A DNA stretch of 64,000 nt from Papaver somniferum (Eukaryota > Streptophyta > Magnoliopsida > Ranunculales > Papaveraceae): positions 156,251,085-156,315,084 of the forward strand of contig NC_039367.1 of the NCBI RefSeq assembly GCF_003573695.1, read 5' to 3'. Position 1 is the stretch's first letter; every line of letters starts with the position of its first letter. Below are positions 44,901 to 53,859 of this stretch, piece after piece. Made by a program: the position numbers and the translations under genes. The notes below the pieces were generated by a model. It was not told the DNA's origin. It was given only the letters and a program-made list of their open reading frames with translations, and made no database searches.

Positions 44901-45522
44901 GTCTTCTCCTCCTATTCTAGATAACCTCACAAACACAAGAAGATGGTCTTTGGGAAATAATGGAGTCTTTTCTGTTAAGACTCTATACTCTAAGTTAATT
45001 CAGTCTGACGGTATTGATAATTTTCCTTATAGGTTCGTTTGGAATAACAAAATTCCACCAAAAGTCAGTTTTCTCGTTTGGTGTGCTGTGCATGGGAAGC
45101 TCAATACCAAGGATATGTTGTTGCGTAAGGGAATGACTCTGGAAATGGACTGCATTATGTGTGGAGATGCTGTAGAAACGGCAAGTCATCTTCTTCTTCA
45201 CTGTAAAGTGGCTTACAAGCTGTGGTTAAACTTAATTCCTTCGGGTTGGTGTTGGATTTCTCCACAGTTTTTGTTTCATTTAGCTAATGGTTGGCTTCAG
45301 ATGTTCTTAAATCATAATGTGGAGTGCTGGAATATGATTTCTGCTGCTATAGTGTGGGTGATTTGGGGAGAAAGGAACGCGCGTACTTTTGAAAATAAGC
45401 ACATCTTCAAAACAGATTTTGATTTAATCATCGAAGTTAAATCTCTGATTATTGCTTGGGCTACAGTTTTTGGGCATCATATTATCTCGACAGAGGACAA
45501 TTGGGATGCAATTTTTTCCTAA
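41902..45522 (+). CDS. LINE ORF2: endonuclease and reverse transcriptase
   Basis: An uninterrupted frame of 1206 residues. The N-terminus is an APE-type endonuclease: LSWNVRGLCS (Asn), IILEETKM (Glu), GGDFNTVLS near residue 133 and SDHIPLIL. The reverse transcriptase follows with DKAPGPDGYP near 455, IDLEKAFDRVSW (first Asp), GVRQGDPLSPLLFNI and HYADDTIFF near 688 (catalytic Asp pair). The C-terminus has a zf-RVT domain (IPPKVSFLVWCAVHGKL, CIMCGDAVETASHLLLHC); there is no RNase H. The ATG overlaps the ORF1 stop as ATGA, a layout suited to termination-reinitiation. The enzyme nicks DNA and primes cDNA synthesis on it. All visible catalytic residues are present. Because the copy is 5'-truncated it probably lacks its own promoter. 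Confidence 0.9.
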   Translation: MNMQILSWNVRGLCSRQRRTIVKKVINLYKASIIILEETKMMYCTNFDIQKICGNNNFGWTFQQSAGSSGGMIILWNKDILDVHDSLVGEFTLPISCSNKDDGFQWILTNVYGPNKPHERDSFWEELDNVYSFWDLPWCIGGDFNTVLSCDEKKNSSKVTKSMKSFSSFIAQHELVNLPLKGARYTWSNNQSNPVMCRLDRFLLSPSFELKFPLASQLAKPRPTSDHIPLILDLSFPSWGPSPFRFETLWFLENGFVEMLENWWNSFCFAGTPSDIFWLKLKELKGLLKVWNKDTFGHTTAQLQNILSDIEVIDSISQNKSLSEEQVRAKIHLPADFEKITLMEETAWRIKSKSKWIKEGDRNTAHFMRIAAAKRRYNRISQLYIDGVLVSDKSVLQDHIVSFYKSLFTEEMLIRPELEDVHFDQINAAEDAILEATFTEDEVYSSIKDLGNDKAPGPDGYPILFFFNCWKFLKQDLMAVVHEFCTSGSIDTRHNSTFISLVPKRDCIETVKDCRPICLLTSVYKIISKVLSNRLCLVMDKLISPVQCAYIQGRQIIDGTLIANEMVDSRLSSGVPGLICKIDLEKAFDRVSWVFLENMLHKMGFGNLWCKWLRFCYSTASFSVIINGSSFGNFSSSRGVRQGDPLSPLLFNIAMEGFSRYLDRVAAMGQFNGFSNVHNGIMINHLHYADDTIFFLNNSRDELHNLFSSLKCFELIAGLKINTAKTRLISIGGCQDLPSWALELGCITDKLPFIYLGLPLGAKANSKAIWDPVLTKFDVRLSHLSKISLSKGGKLTILKSILSSLPLYYFSLFKAPVSIINQLEKKMRNFLWGNSKTSHLVHWNLVMADKSRGGLGVLNLKQMNLALLAKWVWRFGVEKEQLWCKIIIEKHGAVSSHWLPSGVEYSGGISCWKIIVETSHLVNSFATITIHSGGRVYFWYDKWNGDDPLNIAFPDLFRLSKDKYSTVASHISNGSWVFDFKRRLWDNEVNQFASFLLRIGSSPPILDNLTNTRRWSLGNNGVFSVKTLYSKLIQSDGIDNFPYRFVWNNKIPPKVSFLVWCAVHGKLNTKDMLLRKGMTLEMDCIMCGDAVETASHLLLHCKVAYKLWLNLIPSGWCWISPQFLFHLANGWLQMFLNHNVECWNMISAAIVWVIWGERNARTFENKHIFKTDFDLIIEVKSLIIAWATVFGHHIISTEDNWDAIFS

Positions 45523-45810
45523 TTCCTTTTCTTTTTCTGTTTTATTTTTCTTTCTTTGCTACTACTTGTAGCTCTTTTGTACATTCTTTTGTTCATTCTT
45601 TCTTTCTATAAAATCTATCACTTCCAATCAAAAAAAAAAGTTCACGTATAGACTCTAGGCTCTGGCAATGGATGGAGAAGCCTCGGAAGCTTCAATTTTC
45701 AGTCGGTCGGTGGCTGTACTTGGTATGAACCTGGTACCTTTTCCAATGGATCACTTTATTGGCTGGACGAAAATTTACAATCGATCATTTCATTTGATAA
45801 ATGGCTCCCC

Positions 45811-46556
45811 TATTTTTTACTTTTATTCTGTCTTTATGTCATTGGTTCTACTTGGTAGTACTATTTTTTATTTTGAATTGAGCTATTTTTTTCTGTTAAT
45901 TCTACATTTTTGTTAAAGATGCGACCTTATTGCGATGAATACTTTGGAGAATGATCAGTCGTTAGGTATTACTGGAACTTAGAGCAGTTTGGCACAGGTC
46001 ATATTAGACCACGCGTAGTGCTCGAAATTCAAATCCGCATACTTCTGCCCTAGTTCCAAATTTGTCATCCTCATAAAGTCCATAACCTATCTAGAAGACT
46101 GCAGATATTTGCTTCCAGTCTAAAATTGTTTTTAACCGAGAAACGAAAAAAAAACAAAAGAAATTTCTTGATTTAGATTCATGGTTTCATCTTCATGAAT
46201 GGACCTATTTTTTGTCACTCATCAGTAATTACTGTATGATTTAAGGATTTGTCAGTTCCTGAATCCTGCATGGCTGATCTTGCTAGGTATAACAAGAGCA
46301 GTCAAAGATGCCAGCCAGGTGCTGGTAAATTAATTCGGTAGACTGGCGTGGCATCACTTGACATGCATAGACATTGGCACTTTGCAAATTACTAACACAC
46401 TAGGCGCCAATTGTACGTGTATAGTCACACTTGTACAACTCTAGTGATTACTGACTTTGTCTTTTACTACGTAGTGTAAAAACTAATATAAACACTACGG
46501 TTTTCATTCTTATCCAGTGTTTCTGCATTTCTTTTTTCTCTTTAAATATAGCAACC
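45811..46556. other. F-box 3' flank and WSD1 upstream region
   Basis: Bases about 45960-46150 match the 3' flank after F-box copy D near 32500-32640 (CAGGTCATATTAGACCA against CAGGTCATGTTAGGCCA, and an ACTGCAGAT word). The remainder leads to the WSD1 promoter. No gene in between. Confidence 0.5.
46487..46493 (+). promoter_or_regulatory. putative TATA box of WSD1-like gene 1
   Basis: TATAAAC lies about 64 bp before the ATG at 46557, whose context AGCAACCATGGAT is close to the plant optimum. Predicted from sequence alone. Confidence 0.4.
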
Positions 46557-48733
46557 ATGGATAATGTTGTTGAAGGGTTAGGCTTGACGAAGAGATCTTT
46601 GAAAGCAATTACTACTACAAAGAAGAAGGATGGGGATGGGGATAATAGCACTAAGATAGGTAGTGTTGATTTAGAAGAACCTTTAAGTCCATCAGCCCGG
46701 TTACTTCATGAACCACATTTCAATCTCTATATAATTGCGATTATAGGTTGTAAAACAAAAATTAATCCTACCGTTGTCAAAGATGGGTTGGTTCATACAT
46801 TACTTAAACACCCTCGCTTCTGCAGTTTACAGGTACAATTTCGTGAACTTGTATGTACATTTATATCGTCTTCGGCCGAATATACATATAAACTGATTCT
46901 TGATCTTTACAAACTCAGGTGGAAGTCGGAGAAAAAGGAGGGAAAATGAAATGGGTACCAACAGAGGTTAATTTAGAAAATCATGTTATAGTACCAAAAA
47001 TTTACCCTGAAATGGATTTACAATCACCTGATAAATCTGTTGAAGATTACATATCAGATCTTAGCAAAACCGAGATTGATATGTCAAAACCACTGTGGGA
47101 GCTTCATCTCCTCAATATCAAAACTGCTGATGCCGAAGCAGTCGGGATATTTAAAATCCACCATTCTCTAGGCGATGGGACTTCACTTGTGTCTCTTCTA
47201 CTGGCTTGTACTAGGCAAACCGCTGATCCAAATGCGTTACCGACGATTCCGGTGACAAAAACGACTTCAGTCAGGTCATCAGGAAATAATACAGGGATTA
47301 GTTGGATATTCATGGCTATTTGGGGTTTTCTTCTACTGGCTTGGAATACTCTAGTGGATATTTTTATGTTTTTTGCAACTACGATGTTTATAAAGGATAC
47401 AGAGACACCTCTCAAAGGCGCTCCGGGGGTTGAGTTTGCACCGAAAAGGTTTGTTCACCGGAGTGTTAGCCTTGATGATATCAAATTGGTGAAGAATGCA
47501 ATGAATACGGTTAGTTTTACTAAATTCGCTTAATAGATAGATTATGTGAGTTGGAATTTACCTACTTTTGTATTTTTGTTACTTTCATCGTCTCAGAAAC
47601 ATCCGTGTAGTCCCCTGATGCGTACACATAGATGTTACTTATGCTTGTTTGCTTGCAGACAATCAATGATGTTGTTTTGGGGGTTACAACTGCTGGTCTT
47701 TCACGTTATCTGAACAGGAGATACGGTGAGTCTTATTTTATAGCCGAAGTACAAATTTTATACATTTGAGTCAGTGTGTCAGCTCATTGTTCTTACATTT
47801 CACAGGGGAGGATACTGAAAATGATGTTGGAGCAACCGAGAACAGAAATAATCTTCCAAAAAATATACGTCTCAGATCTACTCTACTGGTGAACATTAGA
47901 CCTTCAAGTGGAATTCAGGTACTTTCTTTCATCTCTATGTTTAATACATAAATCAAAAAACTCGTTGGTCATGTTTCCAATTCCTTTACGCTGTCTTTAC
48001 AATAGGCATTATCGGACATGATGGAAGAGAAGGCAGAAGCCAAATGGGGCAACTGGATTGGCTACGTTTTATTCCCTTTCACCATTGCCTTAAGAGATGA
48101 TCCATTAGATTATGTTCGCCAAGCGAAACTTGTGATTGATCGAAAAAAGAATTCGTATGAAGCTCTTTACACGTTTGTTATCGCTGAAATAGTACTGAAG
48201 TTATTTGGCATTAAGGTATATATATTTATACAAATGTTTACACTCAATGAAAAATGATTGCCTTGGTGGTTTATAAATTATATTTTTGGTTGCAATTACA
48301 GGCGTCAGCTGCTCTAACGCACAGAATTCTCACTCACACAACGATGTCGTTCTCGAATGTGGTTGGACCTTTAGAAGAAATTGGTTTTTATGGACACCAG
48401 ATGTCTTACATAGCTCCTTCTGTTTTTGGGCATCCACATGTAAGGGTCTCAATTTCTAGCTGTCTCTAGTTTGTGTCATTATACATATTTATCAAGTGCA
48501 TTTATTTTCAAATAAGAATGCTAGAAATATTTAACAAACTAAATATTTTTTTGTTTGATCGGGATATGCAGGCTTTTACGATCAATTACCAAAGTTATGT
48601 GAACAAGATGACCATAGTTCTTGCAGTTGATAAAAAGGCAGTTCCTGATCCTCACAAACTTTGCGATGATTTAGAAGAATCTCTAAAACTCATCAAGGAT
48701 GCTGTTGTAGCCAAATATAAAGACGGGAAATGA
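46557..48733 (+). CDS. WSD1-like wax ester synthase / diacylglycerol acyltransferase, gene 1
   Basis: Seven exons with GT..AG borders: 46557-46832, 46919-47509, 47659-47725, 47806-47918, 48006-48215, 48302-48439 and 48572-48733. They join into 518 residues without a stop. The N-terminal wax-synthase domain carries PSARLLHEP, KHPRFCSLQ and the acyltransferase motif HHSLGDG (about residues 173-179, His-His-x3-Asp-Gly). A hydrophobic stretch (WIFMAIWGFLLLAWNTLVDI) lies near residue 225. The DUF1298 domain has NDVVLGVTTAGLSRYL, NIRPSSGIQ, ANWIGY-like GNWIGYVLFPF and the tail INYQSYVNKM, PDPHKLCDDLEESLKLIKDA. The family esterifies acyl-CoA to fatty alcohols (cuticular wax esters) or diacylglycerol, mostly in the ER. 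Length and order are normal for WSD1. A broken tandem copy follows 950 bp downstream. Confidence 0.9.
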
Positions 48734-49603
48734 GAAGAAGAAAAAAGAAAGGAAGAAGTTGCATACTCAATTCCGTCATCAATATGTTGTCAATTTGTCA
48801 TGTTTTAGTTGAAGTTTTTCCTTTTTTCTTGTTGGGGCTTGCATTTAAGGTACTTTAATGTGACACCATGTTTATTTGCATGTTACTCGCGATCCGGATT
48901 TGAGTTAACCCCTGACTCATAGCGAATCAGATGTCAGATGTCAGAGTATTTGTTTTCTATTTTGAGTCAGATCTGACTCGACCTCACTCATATCTAACCC
49001 TAGACTCGAACCCGTTTGAGTCAGGTAGCAAATTAAACATCCCTGATTCATGGGTCCAAACCACTTATTCATATAATCTTGAGTCAATTAAGTTAGATCT
49101 GGCTCGAAACAAACATATTGAGTCAAATCCGTCTCAAATCAGGTGATTTCAGTTAGGAACAAACGACTCAGATCCAAACGACCCTGAGTCAGGAGTAAAC
49201 AATTTCAGTCAGGAACAAACGACTCAGATCCAGACGACCCTGAGTCAGGAGTAAACAAACATGGTGTTAGAGCGTAAATCAGGTTAGAGAATAGTGTAAT
49301 TTCTATCTACTTTTATTCTTGTTGCGGTCCTGCATTTAAGGTTCTGTTGTGTTTATGTGTCATTGGTGAATTTTTTTCATGTAAAAAAAATGTGTCACGT
49401 AGATACTGCTGGTGCTGGGCAAGGTAAATTGTGTGACTCCAAGTCCAATCAAATCTGACCAAAAGTCATATTAGAACCGTGAGAAATCAAGGAGACTTTA
49501 AACGACCTCCCAGCAACTCTCCCTACAATAGGGTCATGAATTTTCCATTGATCTAACTAGTAACTACACATATAGAGTCAAGGATATGTTCCAAGCTCTT
49601 AAT

Positions 49604-49635
<32 letters not shown>

Positions 49636-49679
49636 TCTTGGGAATACATTATTAAGCTGTAGTAAACTACATAAAAATC
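48734..49679. other. intergenic between the two WSD1-like genes
   Basis: Holds the 3' UTR of gene 1, a MITE-like element (48863-49267), the upstream region of gene 2 and a TA microsatellite at about 49608-49635. The word TGCATTTAAGGT flanks the MITE-like element on both sides (48841 and 49333), so the surrounding DNA may be duplicated as well. Confidence 0.55.
48863..49267. mobile_element. MITE-like element rich in GAGTCA/TGACTC words
   Basis: The left end ACACCATGTTTATTTGC and the minus-strand reading of the right end ACACCATGTTTGTTTAC form an inverted repeat that extends with mismatches to about 25 bp. No target-site duplication could be fixed, so the superfamily is open. The interior has many GAGTCA, TGACTC and ACTCAGATC words, and at its right side two tandem units of about 57 bp (ACAAACGACTCAGATCCA..GACCCTGAGTCAGGAG at 49158 and 49217). 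Confidence 0.6.
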
Positions 49680-49760
49680 ATGAATTTTTTGGAAGGATTG
49701 AGTTTGAGGAACGTCAAGCCTTTGAAAGCTATTGTAACAAAAAGTAGCAGCAATATTTTG

Positions 49761-50002
49761 AACGATAATGGATGGTATCGTTTTTAGTGGATGGTATCTT
49801 GTAAGCTTTGCAGAACGTCAAGCCTTTGAAAGCTTTGCAGATTTCATCCATGATTGGGGGGCTTTTAAACGATAATGGATGGTATCTTGTAATAGGGAAA
49901 AACTTTTATGTGTCTTTTTAGTTTCTAGCATGCTGTTGTTGTAAGTTTTTAGTGCTTTCTCAGCACTTTCTTCAATGAATTTTATCTTTTCCAAAAAAAA
50001 AA
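49761..50002 (+). mobile_element. short LINE-tail or SINE-like retroposon in exon 1
   Basis: A 24-bp target duplication, ACAAAAAGTAGCAGCA.TATTTTG with one mismatch (49737-49760 and 50003-50026), brackets 242 bp that end in a poly(A) tract. The sequence just before the A tract (CTTTCTTCAATGAATTTTATC) resembles plant LINE 3' ends. Its 5' part includes copied exon 1 words (AACGTCAAGCCTTTGAAAGC at 49711 and 49813), suggesting a rearranged or template-switched 5' end. Confidence 0.75.
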
Positions 50003-50240
50003 ACAAAAAGTAGCAGCAGTATTTTGAAAAAAGAAAGTGATAATATTAATGGTGGATTAAAGGAAGAAGAAAAAGCAGAAGAAGAGGAGTTATTAGATCC
50101 ATCAGCTCGTTTATTTCATGAACCGAAGTTTAACTTATACATAATTGCAATGCTGGGCTGTAAAACCAGGATTAATCCCAATATCATTAAGGAAGGTTTA
50201 CTTACCACAGTACTTAAACATCCACGCTTCTGCAGTTTGC

Positions 50241-50242
<2 letters not shown>

Positions 50243-50274
<32 letters not shown>
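50243..50274. repeat. TA microsatellite at an intron donor
   Basis: About 16 TA units start directly at the GT donor of intron 1 in WSD1-like gene 2. Confidence 0.9.
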
Positions 50275-50276
<2 letters not shown>

Positions 50277-52204
50277 CTTATAATTACACTTTAATTTTGT
50301 AACTTATATATGTGATTTAGTTTACATTTTTTTCTCTATTTCCTCTTGTGAGTTCACATCTCTAACTTGGTTCTAATGTATATTACTGTGAAAACCCAGG
50401 TAGAGGTTGGAGGAAAAGGAGGGGAGATGAAATGGGTACCAACAGAGGTGAATATAGAAAACCATGTTGTAGTACCAGAAATTAATCCTGCTATGCTGGA
50501 TGATATATCAACGGATAGATTCGTTGAAGATTACATATCAGAACTAAGCAAAACCACAATTGATATGTCAAAACCACTTTGGGAACTTCATATTCTCAAT
50601 GTCAAAACGACTGAAGCCGAAGCTGTAGGCGTATTTAAAGTCCACCATTCCATTGGTGACGGTACTTCACTTGTATCTCTTCTCCTTGCTTGTACTCGGC
50701 AAATCTCTGATCCAAATGCATTACCAACAGTTCCTTGAACTAAAAAAAGACCTGTCAGCAGCTCAAAGAATTCGGAAGGGATTTGGTGGATGTTCGCGGC
50801 ACTTTGGGGTTTTTTGGCAATGGTTAGGAATAGTTTGGTGGATATTTTTATGTTTTTTGCAACTTTCATTTTCTTAAAAGATACTGAGACACCTCTCAAA
50901 GGTGCCCCTGGAGTTGAATATGGGTCAAAAAGGTTTGTACACCGGACTCTTAGCCTTGATGATATCAAATTGGTGAAGAATGTAATGAATATGGTCAGTT
51001 AGATTAACTCCTCTCTTTTCGATTCGCTTATTAGTCCCTGCACCTATGTATGGAAATTGAACGGTTATATTTTTTTTGCAGACGATCAATGATGTTCTTT
51101 TGGGGGTTACAACTGCTGGTCTCTCAAGTTATCTGAATAGGAGATACGGTGAGTATTTTTATTCCGTTCTTGTACGTACATATGATAATAACTCATAGTT
51201 TTCCATTTTTTAGGTAAGATTATGCAAAATGACCAAGGAGCAACAGAAAAGAGAAGTAATCTTCCAAAAAATATACGACTCAGGTCTACTCTTCTCGTAA
51301 ACATGAGACCTTCAAGTGGAATTCAGGTAACTTACCTCGTGTTTTCTTATTTTTATTACATTACTCGTACGTGAATTTCGCTATCGGAATGTTCTTATAA
51401 GGAACTCTTTCCTGTTTGTATTTGAAAATTTTCTTTTCTGATTTAAGAACTTCACCTATAATAGGTACTATCGGACATGATGGAAGAGAAAGTAGAAGCC
51501 AGATGGGGTAATTGGATTGGATACATTCTAAATCCTTTCACTATTTCCTTAAGAGATGATCCATTAGATTATGTTCGAGAAGCAAAAACTGCCATTGATC
51601 GTAAAAAGAATTCCGGTGAAGCTCTTTACACATATCTCATCGGTGAACTAGTGCCCAAGTTGTTCGGCTATAAGGTAATTGCATGTATATATGCATCTGT
51701 CTCTTTATTATCTGTCTAAAATGCTTGCATCAGCATGCAGTTTCAAGTGAAGTACATATGTTGAAACGGCTTGTTACTACAGGCATCAGCTGCTTTATCT
51801 CACAGAGTTCTCTCTAACACAACCATGTCGTGCTCGAACCTTATCGGGCCTTTGGAAGAAATTGGGTTTTATGGACATCCTATGGCTTACCTCGCTCCCA
51901 CTTTTTATGGGCATCCACAGGTAGTGTTCAGATACATTTCAATGATTTTCTTAATTTTAAGTTTAATAATATGCTTGAAATGTTCTCAACTAAGTGAAGA
52001 ATATTTTTGGTTCTTTGCAATGCAGGCTCTCACCATTAATTACCAAAGTTATATAAATAAAATGATCATAATTCTCGCAGTTGACGAAAGAGCAATTCCT
52101 GATCCTCATAAACTTTGTGATGATTTAGAAGAATCTCTAAAACTCATTAAGGATGCTATTTTGGCTAAACATGAACACGTACACTGAAAAGATCCATACC
52201 AAAA

Positions 52205-52455
52205 AAAAATAATGCATATGTATTTCAGATCCTTTTATATATGTATATTGGGTTTGTTTTTTGCCCAAATAACACAGCTTCAAGTGGAATCTATGTTATC
52301 ATGATTTCGTTGAAGAGCTGTAAAAGTTTTATGATGAATTTTTAATATGTGAAGAACAATTCACAATGAACTTCCCAAGACCATGTATGTGCAATTAATC
52401 AGTGAGTTTTGCAATTTGTGTGTGTTTTCGATTTATTAGGTGACTTGTGGCGTGA
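52205..52455. repeat. direct repeat A, first copy (WSD1 3' flank)
   Basis: Matches 59190-59402 in the same orientation: CATATGTATTTCAGA, ATATGTATATTGGGTTTG, GATTTCGTTGAAGAGCTG, GACTTGTGGCGTGATTGAC. Moderately diverged. Bases 52456-52692 between the repeats show no gene. Confidence 0.75.
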
Positions 52456-52692
52456 TTGACCCTGATAGATTTATAGCTTTCAAAAATCTTTTCGACATAG
52501 GCCAAAAATATGCATAGCCTTATCCAACTGGATATAAAGCAAAAAATCGCAAAGAGTATCCCAGACCATGTCGTTGATAAGAAATGTTGTAAAGCTAACT
52601 GGAACAGGATAAATTCAAATGTTCTTATATGGAATGTTGGAAGGTGTTTTTACCTGTACACTAGACAGTTGTACGTAGCAATGTTTTGTTGA

Positions 52693-53212
52693 ATCCTTCC
52701 CGTCTTATAAAGCTCCGCATTTGGGTATGATTTTAGTTGGCTGAATCTTCCATCTGTTCTCTTCAATCAATTCCTTTATGATTTCTCCTTTATTTTCTTA
52801 CGATTAAAACAGCCTCCAATATACTTAGTGAATAGTGAGTGATCAGAATGCTAAAATAATAAACGAAAACTAAAAACCAATAAGCTATGAATGTAGTGGC
52901 CCGGCTGCACCTGCACCACACACGCGTCAGCATCGCATACTCTATGAACAATAGGTAGTTCATCACATCCGTTGGTTTTGCTGATAGCCCATGTAGGACT
53001 ATTCGCGCGCAAGCAAGCAACAATATATTTTTTTTCCTTTAGGGGGTAAGGGTTTTCCTTTAGGGGGTAAGGGTTGGCTAATAGCTCATGTAGAGCTAGG
53101 TAGGATGGGCATACATTCATAGCTGATTGGCGATTAGAAGTGCAAATTTAACTTATTGTGTACACGACTTACAAGATTGTGTTCTCCACTGTGGGACTAT
53201 TATTTTTGGTTT
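52693..53212. repeat. inverted repeat B, left arm
   Basis: This arm is found again on the minus strand at 58641-59124: AGCTCCGCATTTGGGTATGA, TTGGCTGAATCTTCCATCTG and CGGCTGCACCTGCACCACAC are exact or nearly so. It contains a small tandem duplication of TTTCCTTTAGGGGGTAAGGG (53035-53068). No open frame is conserved between the arms. Bases 53213-53579 hold nothing I recognise. Confidence 0.85.
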
Positions 53213-53584
53213 TTTAACTAGAAGCTAGCTGTAGAGAGAGAAATTAGAATTTGTATTATTATTATCTCCTTCTTTTTCCTTCATCAACCTAGAGCTCCAA
53301 ATACTCATTAATGGAGTCTTAATTGTAATCCAACTTCAATCATAGTGAAACCTAATCCCTGGATGTAGATCATATTAATTGAGCCACGTAAATCTTGTGT
53401 CCAATTTATAATTTTAGCACTTTAATCTTTATTTTTTATTGTGAAATAGATTTAGATCTAGGCATAGTTAATGGGGTGTGTTGTAGGATTTCTTACAACT
53501 ACAATAATCATTACAGAATGAACAGAACAAGCACATCTGTTGGAGAAAAGTTGGCAAATTGACCAAGGATCGAGATTACATAAC

Positions 53585-53812
53585 TGTTAAGGATACATCT
53601 ATCCTCACTCATTCAAAGCAGTAACTACAGTTGTATCCTTCTAAGCTACAGCTGTCATATTATGTCGACATTCTAATGTCTGTCAATCTTGTATTTTTGG
53701 TATACAATCATGCAATATCTTCTGTAATAATAGACGTATATGGCTCTTTATATTGAATGTGAATCCACAATATCAAGTGTGGGACATTTCACCAAAACAT
53801 CTTTTCCTAGCT
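53585..53812 (+). repeat. 5' LTR of the Copia element
   Basis: Starts TGTTAAGGATACATC and ends CTTTTCCTAGCT. Includes TATATGGCTCTTTATATTG as a possible promoter region. Confidence 0.9.
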
Positions 53813-53859
53813 TGGTATCGAGTCTAAAGATTCAAAACTCACGCTTATTTTCTTTCACC

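Larger units (their letters stand above)
40335..45639 (+). mobile_element. L1-type LINE, 5'-truncated, with intact ORF2
   Basis: The 3' end is a poly(A) tract (45630-45639) and the 5' end lies within ORF1, so the copy is 5'-truncated. The insertion is on the same strand as the F-box gene. No clean target-site duplication is seen: compared with F-box copies A and D, about 30-40 bp of the F-box seem to be missing at the junction, which suggests a target deletion. The 3' UTR is T-rich and short (45523-45629). Confidence 0.85.
39797..45810 (+). pseudogene. F-box protein copy E, frameshifted and split by a LINE
   Basis: The N-terminal part is well kept: MDYINNLLSDIILDIL, SRIPAESVLECKLVCKTWRS, YFDYDENHES. 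A run of 13 A (40048-40060) shifts the frame; the next frame continues ITRINLTLPFENF, GLICLSNLVSL, CICNPITREYVILPEF and FGYVSSTNEYKVV to about 40330. LINE sequence follows. After the LINE poly(A) at 45639 the F-box resumes with TLGSGNGWRSLGSFNFQ, GTFSNGSLYWLDENLQSIIS and fades at about 45810, with an internal TAG and without the C-terminal third. The F-box itself is the most canonical of the five copies, so a short product of 98 residues (39797-40090) could still contain it. Confidence 0.85.
49680..52187 (+). pseudogene. WSD1-like gene 2, broken by a retroposon and a nonsense codon
   Basis: Exons parallel gene 1: 49680-49760 plus 50027-50242 (one original exon 1), 50400-50993, 51082-51148, 51214-51326, 51465-51674, 51783-51920 and 52026-52187. 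Exons 3 to 7 have exactly the same lengths as in gene 1 (67, 113, 210, 138, 162) and all splice sites are intact. The motif HHSIGDG is present. Two lesions: a 242-bp retroposon in exon 1, which adds an early TAG after NDNGWYRF, and TGA at 50736-50738 after ALPTVP. The conserved rest (RPSSGIQ, GNWIGYILNPF, LCDDLEESLKLIKDA) shows recent loss. Expression of a downstream-initiated product would still lack the region past the TGA. Confidence 0.85.

Noticed and set aside
53035..53068. Telomere-like GGGGTAAGGG words
   Set aside because: Only two copies, a local 20-bp duplication inside the inverted-repeat arm, with no TTTAGGG array.
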